Source of the DNA: Antedon mediterranea
Lineage: Eukaryota; Echinodermata; Crinoidea; Comatulida; Antedonidae
Direction of reading: 5' to 3'
DNA length: 64,000 bases
NCBI RefSeq assembly: GCF_964355755.1
Contig: NC_092670.1
Coordinates: forward strand, 11,219,201-11,283,200
Shown here piece by piece: positions 33,304 to 47,400 of the stretch; position 1 is the first letter of the stretch; every line of letters begins with the position of its first letter. A program made the position numbers and the translations under genes. The notes below the pieces were generated by a model. It had not been told where the DNA came from, made no database searches, and saw nothing but the letters and a program-made list of their open reading frames with translations.

Positions 33304-34507
33304 GAGAGTTTTCAAGATTGTATATTGTATTGTATGATATTATTGTTATTTGATTCCCGAACTTCAAAATCACTAACAAGTTGTTGCCGTTCTGGAAGGA
33401 ATATTGTAATGTGGTGAATATTCCTTGTAATATTACTAGGTCGCAGATACACAAAAGTTATGGCACACCACTTTGAAACAATCACGACCCTTTCAGATAG
33501 TAAACCTTATCGGAAATTTGTTTTTTAAGGGCTTTTAAGAACATGCACAACATAAATTTAATGTTTTATGTTTCAAACCTGTTAGTGGCGGTATTTATCG
33601 CTGTTGGTTTTGACTGAATAAAATAAAAAAATAAAAAAATAACTATAAACTAAAGGGTTCTATTGGTTTGCTCACTTTACCGTCTTTCTTATAGAAAGTT
33701 ATTTTTATTTTTATTTTTTATTTAATCGGTTTAAAAAGACTCAAAATACAACTCATAGTTGAAATGAAGAGCTTACAAATGAAAATGATAATTCACATAA
33801 AACAAAGTTAAACAAAGAAAAAACACATTAAGGCCTATGATACAGTAACAATTACTGTATAATTCATTAAACTTAAAATGACCATAAAAATTGCACAAAG
33901 ATCAAAAGATAAGATGCTTTGGAGTAAGTCTCTCATATATATGACATATTGATTGACAAATAAAATGATAAAAAATCTTCTTATGTTAATGTTGCACATC
34001 AATAACTATGCTGCCACCATGATTCACTGTGCTGTTCGTGTTTCTGTGACGTCGTCTGGCAGCGGCGCACATAATTTGCTATTACTTTACAAATTTTAAA
34101 ATGCATCTGCCCAATTTGAAGACAACTATTTTATCTGCCACAACCGTCAATGGCAAAGTGATCATCTGATACGTGGAATTACAAACTATTACAACTATTT
34201 TATCTGCCAACCGTCTGATACGTACAAACTATAATTGTATACACTCCATTGGTTGAAATACAAATTATACTAATTACTGCATAATATAGAAAAATTCCTA
34301 CACAAGATGGGCAAAGTGCTGTTATATTAGTCTACCATAGAGAAAATAGTTGAAGGCTAGACAAAAATCAAGTTTGTGGGGTTTTTCTGTGACTGTTGCA
34401 AATGAAATCGAAAAGAAAATGTATACTGTTATATTTATAAAATCATAGAAACAGCAAAACATTGATGAGTAGCCTTCAACTATTATATGTATGGTCTTGA
34501 CACTTAC
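33304..34507. other. Gap between FReD-3 stop and the last dynein-like exon
   Basis: FReD-3 3' sequence is followed by AT-rich DNA with two A/T-rich tails (33617-33645 and 33700-33722) that look like retroposon ends. On the minus strand no splice-flanked frame continuing the AAA3 domain was found. Reading through the donor of the 34508 exon would add about 60 codons before a stop near 34322. Confidence 0.55.
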
Positions 34508-35480
34508 TTGAATTAGTGACGTCTTGCCACATCCTGGTTGGCCAGTTAAAATCACATGATAGTTGGACGACACAAGTAAATCAATCAGGTTGAAATATCG
34601 TTCAATCTGTAAAACAAAAACAAAAAATTGGATGAATAGTTTTAAAAGAGTTAATATTTTTTTTTGTTTGGAAAGGTGCAGAGTAGTCAGTATTCGGAAT
34701 GAATGTTTAAAACTCAGAAAGCAGTTAACATTTTAGTTACAGTATTAATGGTATTATTCATTTATGTTTAAATTTTTTTTAACACAGCATCTTTTCTTGA
34801 GTTGTGTATCACAATCACTAAACCTCAAAGAAAAAATTTTTAAGCATACCTCAGGAATAATAGTGTAGTTTGAGGGCAGGGTTTTCACTTTTTCAGAAAC
34901 TTGATCACTGATGTCATGTACAACAGCTTGACTTGAGTCTATACACCAATTGAACACACTCCCACTGCTAGGTATATAGATAGTGTGTGTTGTCTTGCTC
35001 ATAAGATTTCTAACATATACGTCAAATTTATCTGCACAACTATGAAGAAATTATATATAAAAATTAGATGAAGAATACAATTTACAATATGAACTTTAGC
35101 ACTCATAAAATTAACATAATAGTTTGGAACAATTTGATCAAAAACATCATCAAATACTTCCCACTATTCTAAAATTGATGCACTCAATATTAAGCAATCT
35201 CATATTTATGGTGAGATACGTGCTTGCCATGCAAATGATATTTTGTTGAGAAACATACTACTGTATATTCCTGCTGTAGTTAGATAACATAATACAGGCT
35301 TGTAAATAGCCTGTAATTAAACAAAACAAAATCCAACTAGGCCCAACCTGCTGCTAAGATGACCACCAAATGCCCATATGTAAGCGTACACAAACATTGT
35401 AGATACTTGTCTGATTTGAGTAAGCTTTGCGACTGATAAATCTGAGGAAACATTGCTGGCCTGAGGTGATGGCTTGTTAT
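34508..35480 (-). other. DNHD1: Dynein-like protein: start of AAA3
   Basis: Exons 35348-35480, 34850-35039 and 34508-34606. MFVYAYIWAFGGHL matches the helix that opens AAA3. The following segment contains FDVYVRNLMSK. The last exon has a clear Walker A, LTGQPGCGKTSLIQ, at window residues 2487-2494. It ends with a normal GTAAGT donor, yet no downstream exon can be seen; the AAA3 Walker B and everything after are missing. Confidence 0.85.
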
Positions 35481-38400
35481 CTATAGTAGTTGAAAAAAAA
35501 ACAGTACAGTTAAAGTATATACAGGTGAGAGGGCGCGACAGACGACCAAACTATGTCAAGCTAATTCATTGTGCACATGCAGAGATATTGTGACGTGTGT
35601 CTATTGATTGATCTGTTCATTGTTCTGGTTCGTAGCAAATCAATAGCGAAATTGTAGGAACTGCACCAGAATTACTGCGGTAAAAAAAACAGAAAGTTTG
35701 AAGTTTACTAATTGCAGTCTACTACTGTAGTATTTTTTAAAAAATCCTGAAAACTCTCTGTTCGATTTTATTCGAATTATACTATATTGCGATTACTGAC
35801 AAAATTAGAATAAAGTATTTATACCAGCACTTGATCCCGGTGAAAATACATCTTCATTGATTAAGAGGAGCCTATCACAGAGAGCAGACATGATGCGGAT
35901 GAAGGAAGCCACTTCCTGAACACCACTAGCAACCTTATTATTTGTTTTTACTTCACTTTGAAGATTTGCCATCAAAGCTGGTGTACATTGTTCAGTAATG
36001 AATTCAATTGTTGACGGGAACAAATCATTAATATGCACTTTTAACAGTTGAAGACTGAAAACAGAAAATTAAAGTGTTATATTAAATATTAGCTGATCAA
36101 CTAATCATAGAAAAATTCAAAATCAACTTGAAATTAATACATTGTCATCCAGACATAATTATCTGTTCTCAATTATTCAATAAATTCTTTTTATTATTAT
36201 TATTTAACAAATCCAGATGTGTTAACTAGACCCTTCAGTTTTAAGTCTTTATCCAAGAAGACTTGTTCTAGCACCAGAAATATGGTCAAGGAGAGTCTTG
36301 AATCCATGCCAATTGAACAGCTAATAGTCGAATCCTTGCCTTAACCACTTGGCCAATCGATATAAAACAATAACCCTAGTAATTTGATACTTTATAGTTT
36401 ATGGCAATGTAATCAAAATGAATACAAATCTAATATCATAATTAATCTATATAATTATGAACGACATTTGTTTACCAATCATTGGAAAGTTCCCAATGAG
36501 ATTTAGCTTCTCCAAGCCACGAGTCGATCATAGATCTCCACTGGACAATGTCCATTCCGAAATGTACAATAGAACAGCAAGCGACCGTTGCAGGTGATGC
36601 TGTAGACAGGTCTGTAGTTTCAAACAAAATAGATGTGGAATCTACAAAAGAAAAAATGAAGGAAAAAATGTAATAACAGAAGTATAATTATTATAAAATT
36701 ATTAACGAATCAATGTCTGCAACAATACAGAGTATTGTGTCTACCATGATCAGCCAATCACAGTCCTGTCAAAATTACTCAGTAGGTATAACAGTCCTCA
36801 AGATTTCACTGGATTTTATGTCAATGACGGGGACACAAAAATTACACTCAAATTACTCAGTATCTATAACATATTTTGAGGTTTCACTGAATTTTAAATA
36901 TACAATGACAGGGACAGGAGAATTATATGAAAATACTCAGTAGATAAACATCTCCTTGGGAGATACAACTTTTATGATCTTCGAAATGGTGATGCCAAGT
37001 CGACCAATTTCATTCACATGTTTAGATAGGCTATGTAATATTATAGGTAAAAACTAATGAAAACATTATTGGAAACCTACCACTTCTGTTCATAGCTATC
37101 CCATTTCCTAAATTGATTGTTCCATTTTCCGTGAGTATTGCATTTAGACTTTCAGACCACTCTGGGTCAATGGAACCATCCATTATAATCCAGGTATCAA
37201 TGATACTTGGTGGGTTAAGTAAACCTTTAACTTTTTTATTTTCATTCTTTTCTTTGGAAGTCAGTATTTTGGCACTTTCATAAGTGGTGGAGCTGTCACG
37301 AAGTGATTTTGTGAACACACCATCTTTCCAACACTGCCTCTCAATATCATAGCTTCCAAGCATCTAAAACAAATTAAGAAGATAAAGTTAAGAGGTTGCT
37401 CATAGCTACGGCGCATGGAATATTTCATTTTCCTTTTGAGGGGAATAATGGCATATGTAGTTTATGTCGTTATCTTACGAAATAGACTACATTTTGTACA
37501 GCAGTGTAAAGAAGAGACAAAAACAGAAAATGTTCTTTTTTTTTCAAGAATACAAGTCAAGTTGACATCTTGGGAATGATTCAATATGATAACAAACACA
37601 TTAAAATACTATGAAATGATTTAAGTTGTGCTTTAAGACATTTATGATCTGAAGAATTTTCAAACCCTTTGACTGATTTAAATGTATCCTGTTCTGATTG
37701 GCTTCTACTCTGAATGTTCAATACCCTTGGGCCACAAAACTGTGAGCTTGTTAAATAAATCATCATAAAAGTACTGTTTTACACAAATTTGTGCTCCAAA
37801 TGCTTTCACATTTTGTGGTGGCTTAATAATGACAATTTAGACACTTAATCTTCCAAATTGGGTTTTATTTAAAATTTGAAAACAAATCTTTTTGCAGGCA
37901 CTGGTACTGCCATACTTGTTTATATTAATTAGATGGTTGAGTGTATGTGTGAATGTACAAGACATTCGCAAGAGCATAGTGGCTACAGCTGAATACACAG
38001 AGATGGTCAGAACCATCACAGTTTTTAAAAAGTTTTTTTAACGCAATTTTTAATTATTTTAAATATTTACCTGTTCAGTTGTAAGAACGGATGCGTAGAG
38101 AACAGTAAGGTTCACTGGGTTATAGCAAGCATAATTGGATGAACTTGAAACTGCTTCACCCTTACGAAGGATCCGATCCATTGTAGAGGAACGCTGTAAT
38201 ACTGGAGAAATCTTGCCCTAAAAATAAATAATATACTTATTAGGGGAAAAAATACCTGCTTATTGCTGGCTGTCACAAGCCTAGTGGCACATCCTACATC
38301 CTAGTCTGACATGGTCAGGAATTAAACACAGAACTCATATATTATATCATTATTTCACCTGACAAACATAAACATGAACAGAATAAAATGTAAAACAATG

Positions 38401-41400
38401 AGGCAGGATTTATACTTAAATGTAAAGAAAAAACAATCGAGTGACTCTTCACATTAAAATACACAAATAATAAAATTATTAAAAAGTTAAAATGTTCAAA
38501 TACAATGTACACACTTCAGATTCAATTGATTCAATACAATAATTACAAATTTAGCATCAAGTTGAAGAGTTAACATTTACTATATGTTTTTTATGTTCAA
38601 TTTAAGATTTTTAGGCAACAATAATACTAATTTCATTTCTTTCTTCCATAAAGAGTAAAAAAGAAATGAAAACAAGACAATCATGAAAAAAAAAACAATC
38701 AGAGAGGAAAACAAAGAAGTCAACTGAATAACTATTGAGTGATTCCTGTACATAAATATAACACAATACTAATCTAAAATAGCTTTTTTTTAAACTTAAA
38801 ACAAAGTGCAGAATAAGTAAACAAATCTCACCTCAGTTTTTGTAGAATAGTGTGATTCCTGTGTACTTGATGTATACTCACTGTGCAGCTTGTTTAACGT
38901 TCTTGCTAGCATCTGATAACAGACTGTTTTCCCTGAACCAGCTGGACCCAACAAGATGGTGCCAATGGATGTCTGTAGGTTTTTGTATAATTCTAAAACC
39001 TGCCAAAAGAAAAAAAAAAGTGATAACTGCACAGATTCCTTTGACCAGAAATCATCACTACAATAATAACAACTCTTAAAATTAAAAATCAGTAGTAACC
39101 AGTGGCATAAAGAATACTCTATCTGTGGTATTATAATACATACATATCTATATAATATCTTAAACTCTGTCTACACTATCAAACTTTATGTGACAAAAAA
39201 ATGTGATGTGCCCATATATGGAGACGATGATGTCATATCACTACCATATTTGGGAATATCACTACCATATTTAGGCACATCACACTTTTTTGTCAAACTA
39301 GTTTAATAGTGTAGACAGAGCATTAGGCATCAATGTAATATTATACAGTACCATTTCAGGTACTATTTTTCAACTCCTTGGATTATGTTCATATATTACA
39401 AAAATGAATTGTTAGTTACTGTAAATCAAACATTTTATTGCTAAATAATATATAATATAATATTTTGTTATATACTTTATTTATTGTATTGCTTATATTT
39501 CATAAGGAATAAGGTCTGCTCTTTCACCTTTGACACATGTTGTGGAGTGGCTTGAAGTTTATCTTCAACAAACTGACTCTGTACAGCATCCATCAACACT
39601 GGATCATGTTCCTTAGCTGAGTTTGGCAGACTACTTTGGGGAAAGATACTTCTGAGTATGTTCTTAACAATCTGGGTTTCTTGCATGTTGGTTAGACGTG
39701 GAGTGAGACACATCTGCAAACTGTGAACCAGTGCTGTTTCTTGGTGTTGGTCTTCATTTTGTTCAAAGTTACTGTAGTCTATTGATTCAACTGAACCACC
39801 TTTTAAACAATAAATAAAGACTTCAAGGATGACTATAGAGGCAGCAAACTTTCATATTCATTGTGTGAATGTACCTCAAATAGCAAAATACATGCAATGT
39901 GCTAAAATGTTAATAACAATGTAATTTAAAAAAAAAAACTACAATCCACTTTACATCACCTCCATCACATCACCAAATGGCAACTATTTTTAATATAAAC
40001 ATTGTTGGGGTCTTCACACAGTCTCACAGACTTCACATTTTTTTTAAAGAAGAGCTACCATTCTGATTCAGTTTATGAGATCACATTGGAATCTAAACTC
40101 AACTATAAGTTTAAATTAATCTCTGATTTAATTTATCTCTCCTCAAGACAAATACATCTCTAACACATACTACATATCTATACATGAAAAAAAAGATAGT
40201 ATCTAATCTCAACTATAAGCTCAAAGTAATCTTTTATTTGATTTATTATTTCTCTCCTCAAAGTCAATTACATCTCTCACCAACTCTACCCTTACTACAT
40301 ATCTTTACCTGAAAGAGATGATCTATTAGGCAGTCCTTTTGTCACTGAAAAGTCATTTGTAGCTGGTAACTGTACATATCCTCTCTCATGTTGACTGGTA
40401 GCAGCTAGCCTTAAAGCTGGTTTTAGAGTTCCCAAGTTGATATGATATTCTGGCCTGTGAGGGAGCTACATAAAATATACATATTAGATTATATTATAAC
40501 TGAAATTTGCATCGTTGAAATTTGTATTATTGTTGAAGGGGAAACGTCTATAAATGGGTTGTTATGGTGTCCGCTGACATTGTGCAACCGATTGTCTTGA
40601 TCAATATTTTCTTAATAAGTACAGTTTGTAAACTAATGTAGTTAATGTACACCTGGATTTCAAGACGATCTACCAATGTTGTTATCTTGTCTGCCAATGT
40701 TTTTGCTTCATTAAAACCATTGCAAATTAGCATCCCTTCAAGAATAACACCAATGTCTGGTTTTATTATAGAAACTGGACGCATCAGTACCTAAAACAAG
40801 ACAGTAGAAAAAATTTATAATTTATCTTGAATCATATCATAATCATAAGTTTTTTCAAACATATAATACAGAGCATGTACGTAACAATAATCATTAGTTT
40901 TAGATATAAAAAAACAAAGAAAACATAAAAAAATTGACACATGTGATGTCAATACAGGATGCCTTACATACAAATAAATGCTACAATAAAAACATTTCAC
41001 ATTCCAATATACATTTTATATCCCACATGAAATTCCCATGGTCTGATGGGAGAATTGTTTGTTGAGTGTTTGTTTGTTTTCCACACACATCAAATAATGC
41101 ATGCATGGTTTATTAGCCCATCTACCCCACTATCTTCCAAGGATGTATTCAAGGGAGGCGTTAGCTTGCATTTACTACTCACCCTTAAGTTTTGTGGTAT
41201 ATCTGCTTCTGTGTGTCGTGAGGTATTAACCGTCATAAAGCAACCGAAATTGGCATTGGCTTTAACTAGTTGACCTCCAAGGGTCAGATTTCCAAGATAA
41301 ATTGGTTTGTATTTCCATTTCTGAAGTTGTTTAAAACCTTTGACTGAGCTATACTCATCATCATCAGCTGCTATTAAAAAAAATGATTTAATTGTATAAA

Positions 41401-44400
41401 TTAAGAACATTCTAAAAATAAATGTAATTTTCTATAACCCAAGTTGATCATAAAATATAGTGGTCTTGAGCTTGCAGGATACAGAAATGGAGGGCTATTA
41501 TATGTTGTCTGGTGAATGCCTTGCAAGTTGCAAGTTCATTTATACAACCATACAGTCAGTTTAAATAGTAAAATATAACACACAAATTTAATATAATTAA
41601 TTAATACTATTGCTTCAACATTTTTAAAGACAAACAATTTTAGTCTGGAGCCTCACATTTATGATAGAGCCGTTTTTAAAGCTCAGGTACAGGCATGAAT
41701 TTTAAATTGTACATAAATCAAATATTTGTAACAGAAATCAAGACAAAACAACATGAATTTCCCTTAATATGGTCAAAATACAAAATTTGGCAATATTCTG
41801 CCATAAAAACCAGGAAGACCTTTTTTCAGTAGTTAGGTAGTTAACCTATGTAATAACATGTCTGGTGACTCCCTAGAAGGTGAAAAAAGATGGTGGATAT
41901 ACGGTGGATAAATTGTTGCTATAGCATGAAAATAAAAATATAAAGTTGAATAAAAATATCAGAAATGTAAAATTCAAGTTATACTACCTATATTTAGTCA
42001 TCTGATAACATTTTTTACCGCACCGTTTAGTTTTCATAGCTTTTTAAATTGCCTCTTTATTTACAAAATTTGTGTACAAAAGAATAGAGATTTTACTGTG
42101 TAATTTGAACTATCCCCTCACTGATAAGAAAGTGCTTATTTTCAACAAGCTTGTGTGACACAAATAAAATCCCAAAAAATTATGAAACATAGGGGAAACT
42201 ATAGATCGATAATTATTGGAATGTATGATCAATAGAAATTTTTTGCCCGTACCTGGCCTTTAAGGGTTTTTTTAAATACCAAAATTTAAAAAAAACTCTG
42301 TCATTCTAGGAACACACTAAAAACTAATACATTGTAGTAATTATACTTAAACTTATACAAACATAACATAATAAAAAACAATTGGATGACAAGTAAATTA
42401 GTCTAAAGATACAAATAGGTCAGAGTAGTAACTGATCTTTATACTTTACCATTATCATAATTATCTTCAAACAGAGGTATGGCGTTTGAAGCATTCTCAT
42501 AGTGGAGCTCAGGATCAATCAGCGATGTCTTGCTAATAGAATGTCGCCTCTGTCGCAGATGAGGCATATTCTCAGCCCAGTTGCTTCCAGATAATGTATC
42601 TTTAAATTTTACCTTTTTTCCAGTTTTCTATTGAAATATAAAAAGAAGTATGCAAATCTCAGTTGGTGAACATCAGTTTTAAATGTAAACAATGTACACA
42701 TGTAAACAATGTAACAACGTACACATGTAAACAATATAAACATGTCAACAATGTAAACATGAAAACAATGTAAACATGTAAACAAGGTAAACATGCAAAC
42801 AATGTAAACAATGTAAACATGTAAACAATGTAAACATGTAAACAATGTAAACATGCAAACAATGTAAACATGCAAACAATGTAAACATGCAAACAATGTA
42901 AACAATGTAAAAATGTAAACAATGTAAACATGCAAACATGTAAACAATGTAAACATGCCAACAACGTAAACATGCAAACAACGTAAACATGCAAACAATG
43001 TAAACATGTAAACAATGTAAACATGCAAACAATGTAAACAACGCAAACATGTAAACAACGTAAACATGCAAACAATGTAAACATGTAAACAATGTAAACA
43101 TGTAAACAATGCAAACAATGTAAACATGCAAACATGTAAACATGTAAACAATGTAAACATGTAAACAATGTAAACATGTAAACAATGTCAACATGTAAAC
43201 AATGTCAACATGTAAACAATGTAAACATGTAAACATGCAAACATGTAAACATGTAAACATGTAAACATGTAAACAATGTAAACATGTAAACAATGTCAAC
43301 ATGTAAACATGTAAACAATGTAAACATGCAAACAATGTAAACATGTAAACAATGTAAACCTGCAAACAATGTAAACATGTAAACATATAAACAAAGTAAA
43401 CATGTAAACAATGTAAACATGTAAACAATGTAAACATGTAAACAATGTCAACATGTAAACAATGTAAACATGTAAACAATGTAAACATGTAAACAATGTA
43501 AACATGCAAACAATGTAAACATGTAAACAATGTAAACATGTAAACAATGTAAACATGTAAACAATGTAAACATGTAAACATGTGTATCAACATGTAAACA
43601 ATTTAAATATGTAAACATGTAAACAACAACATCTTTTGATTAACCAAATCCATTTATTATGAAAATATCTATATTTCTATTAGATATGATGCAAAACAAT
43701 TAGCAACCAATCAAAGCTCAGGAAATCTGTTATATGTGTTCATAACTGCTCATCATGCGAATAAATTAATTCATTTTAGGGAAAAGAGATTGTTGTCAGA
43801 TTTATTGTATATCAGATGGCGTCTACAAGAAAGTTTGTCAACTCTGATAGAGGCTACCTTTATTATAGCTGAGCTAGTTGTGTAGCTTTTGCAAAATCCA
43901 GGATCTGGTAATTGTGAGCTGGAATGTAGAGTAGTGAGAGAGTTTCTTCTCACAGGCTTGGACTAAAGCAGGAGAAAATTGGAATTTTAAGAGAATATTA
44001 TGAGAAAATTCTAATAAAACTACATTCTTTATTAAAAAAATATGCCTTTATTCCTTCCACATTAAACAAGAAATTATATATGCAACTCAGTAAGAGTATG
44101 CAATTCTGTAGTAAAAAATTAGAATAATATTAAGAGAATATTAGGAGAAAATTCTGATAAAACTACATTCTTTATTATAAAAGTATGTTTTTATTCCTTC
44201 CACTTTAAACAAGAAATATTTCTTACAAAAAATGCCGCTCGACTTTTGAACATAACAGTTTTAATTATTGTTACCTTATCAAACTTAGATGTACCACGTA
44301 GGTCATACTGACTACACTTTGTGTTGCTTAAAGCCCTGTAAGCACTTAGAACAAAATTCAGCTGCTGGGCAAGTACAGACATAAAACCTGCATTTCATTT

Positions 44401-47400
44401 AAAAAGTAAAAGAATAATATATTAAATAATAATGAACTTCCGATTGCTTGTTTTTATCTGTGGTTATTGCATGTTAACAACAGTACAGATAGGCATATCT
44501 TTCTGTATAACCCAAGTGCTTGGACTATGCATTAATTTACAGCTGAATACTACTTCTAAAATATGTCTGAGACTTGTGTATTGTCTGCTGTCTTTGTCAA
44601 ATGTATAGAAGTGTTATTGCCTCATTCTTCAGAAGGATACAAAGGGTTTGATCTATGCAAAGTATTGGAATGATACTACCCTGTGGCAGTCATCTAAGGT
44701 GAAATATCCAGACCTACTTCGGTTTCAATGTTAAATTGAGGACACATTTAAAACTTACCTTGAGGTACATTGTCAACATCTTCAAACAGAAACCAGGATC
44801 CAGACTTGACGGCACCTTTTAGCACCTGTATAATATGCTGCATGCTGTTTGCATGACAACTTGTAAAGCTAAAAACATGGCGACCCATTGACTAAAAAGA
44901 AAACAAGAGAACAATTAAATATGCAACTAATCATCTTATGAATGATCACATAAATGATACTTATGCTGCAGTGAGTCTATTGAGGGAGATTAATTTAATA
45001 TAACCTAACTACTGGTACAGACCGACTTAACCAATAGGTAACTAGTTTATATCTGCCCAAAATAATGTAACTTAAGTGAAAAGAAATGAGGGGAAGAATA
45101 CCTGTCCAAGATCATGAATTAATTCAGTTTTCCCTGTAGCAGTTGGTCCAATCACAGAGCCACATTGAAACCTTTTGATTGCCATGGTTAATCCAAGTTG
45201 GCACCTGTCTGTAAGCGGTGTGCATACTGCTCGTAAACTTGGGCCTATGTACTCATGGTCGTAGTTAAACACATTACCCATTTGCTGTACTGTGCACTCA
45301 CCAAACACATAGCTGGAGGTTACTTTGATAGAAGATCTTACACCAAGTGCAGGCTTACTTTTTGAATCTTAAAAAAGTATAAAAAGTTTATGCAATAAAC
45401 ATTTTTATTTGCTTAATTAAAACGGGAAATGGTAAAAATAACTTTTAAATGTTCCGAAAAATTTGGAAGAAATAAATACCTAAACCAATTGAATCACAAC
45501 TTTGAACACTTATCTCTGAAAATTATGTTTTAAACTTTATATTACTTTAATGTTTATGATAATTAAACTCTTATAAGCATATCATATTTTGTCAAGGACA
45601 AAACTGATACAATAAACACATGCAAAAATATCCATGTGCTTTTGTGTTTTTTCAAATGGAAAAATAAAGCTGTATAACTTACCAATTAAAGAAGGAAAGT
45701 TAGAATTGGTCAGCTTTCGAGATGGCTTAGCACATAAGACCTGTTGCCAGATCATTTGATGTTTCAAAACACTCTCCCACTCAAAGCACCGTTTTGAAAT
45801 CGATGGTAGTGACAAAAGACCTAAAAAATAATTTGAACATTATAAATCTTTTTATATATTATTTTTATAATTCATGATTTATTTTAATGAAAAAGAACAT
45901 TAAATTTGGACTTACAAAGTGTTTTTATTAGCACATTTTTAGATGATAGTTCAAAGTAAGGACTACAGATAGTTTTATACCACAGAAACGCGCACAAGCT
46001 AATTTTTTGTTTTTTTCTCCAAAATCTGGACTCTCTTGAAATCAGAAGTATCTGAATGTGATAAAGGTTTTAAATGTTGTCAAATGTATTAGGAAAAAAG
46101 GTACATTTGGCCTAGTTTTGGTAGCACTGTAGACTATGTGTTAATGTATCTTTATTGGAAATGAAAGAAGCTGTAAATCTCTCATCATAATTTGATGGTC
46201 TTTAGATGAAGAAAGATCTCCATTTATTTAAATGGATGACTAGCAATGACAGTGGTATCATCTCTCAAAACATTTAAAACATTTCATAACAAAAATAACT
46301 CAGAACTGAAAAGAACTATTACCTTCAGTTATGCGCTGTTGATGAATAGTTAAGGCAATCAAGTTTTTCAGCAACAGCTGCAAACGACTTCTGGGATCAA
46401 AACTTAAATTTCCGGCTGAGTTTCCATTTAGGATAGTCATATATTGTTGTATTTTACTATCCAAACTTTCCCTAGTTAAAATAAACAAAAAAATTAAAAG
46501 TTTACAGTATCATAATTTAATGACTGAACTTCAAGAACGCATACTGTAATGTAAATCCACTCACAGCCATGATTAAAATGATGATGATGGCAAAGATAAT
46601 AAGATAAAAGTTTATGATAATAAAATAATAAATGACATCAAGTAACATACCTTATCTTGAGTAGGCATCCTTTATCCTCTTTTTCCAAAGTTTGTCCAAC
46701 ATTTCTCTCCCAATTGATCGCCTCCGTCACCAGGACACTTTGAGCCGGGAAGCGCAGTAGCCAATGTTGGAAGCTTCTCATGACAGCATTCTTAAGTTGC
46801 GACTCCTCTTTACTCTTGCTCTCTTTAGTTTCCTCAAGAACAGACAATTCCTCAAGGATCTTCTCCGGAGCAATGCCATCTTTTGACAATCTGGCTTCCA
46901 TGCACATCTGAAGAAAGTTCCCCATACTGCTCTTGAGATTCTGTTCCAGGCACCTAAACCAATCTGCGATATCATTGGTTGATTCAACAGCTGATATTAG
47001 AGGTGTACTTTCTCCATGATGGCCTTTGATACCTATAACTTCCAATTTATGAGCTGTAAAGAAACAAAGGGACTTTGAACATCACCATATTGTTGCCAGT
47101 AACTAGGTAAAGTCAAAGTTTTCATTATTCTTCTTTATACTGGGTTTACTCCCAGAGGGCCCAGTATACAACTAACAAAACATTTAAAAATACAGAAAAT
47201 ACAAATGGCACCACCACAAAAACTAATCAGAAACCTATCAACAGCTCACTCTCCAAAACCAGAGATATCGTAAGATCTGGATAAACCAGATATTTTGAAC
47301 CTGTCAAAGGTGTCTACAGTAGTATTAGGAGATTGCAGTCCTGGCAAGATCGATTTTTGAATACTATAACTATTAATGTTCAAACACAATTTAAAAATCA

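Noticed and set aside
42609-43593. Long overlapping minus-strand open frames rich in Phe, Leu, Cys, His
   Set aside because: They are translations of the 17-base minisatellite, which stays open in every minus-strand frame; they lie within an intron.
42680-43626. Repeat array as a possible CRISPR
   Set aside because: The units are contiguous with no unique spacers, and the genome is eukaryotic.
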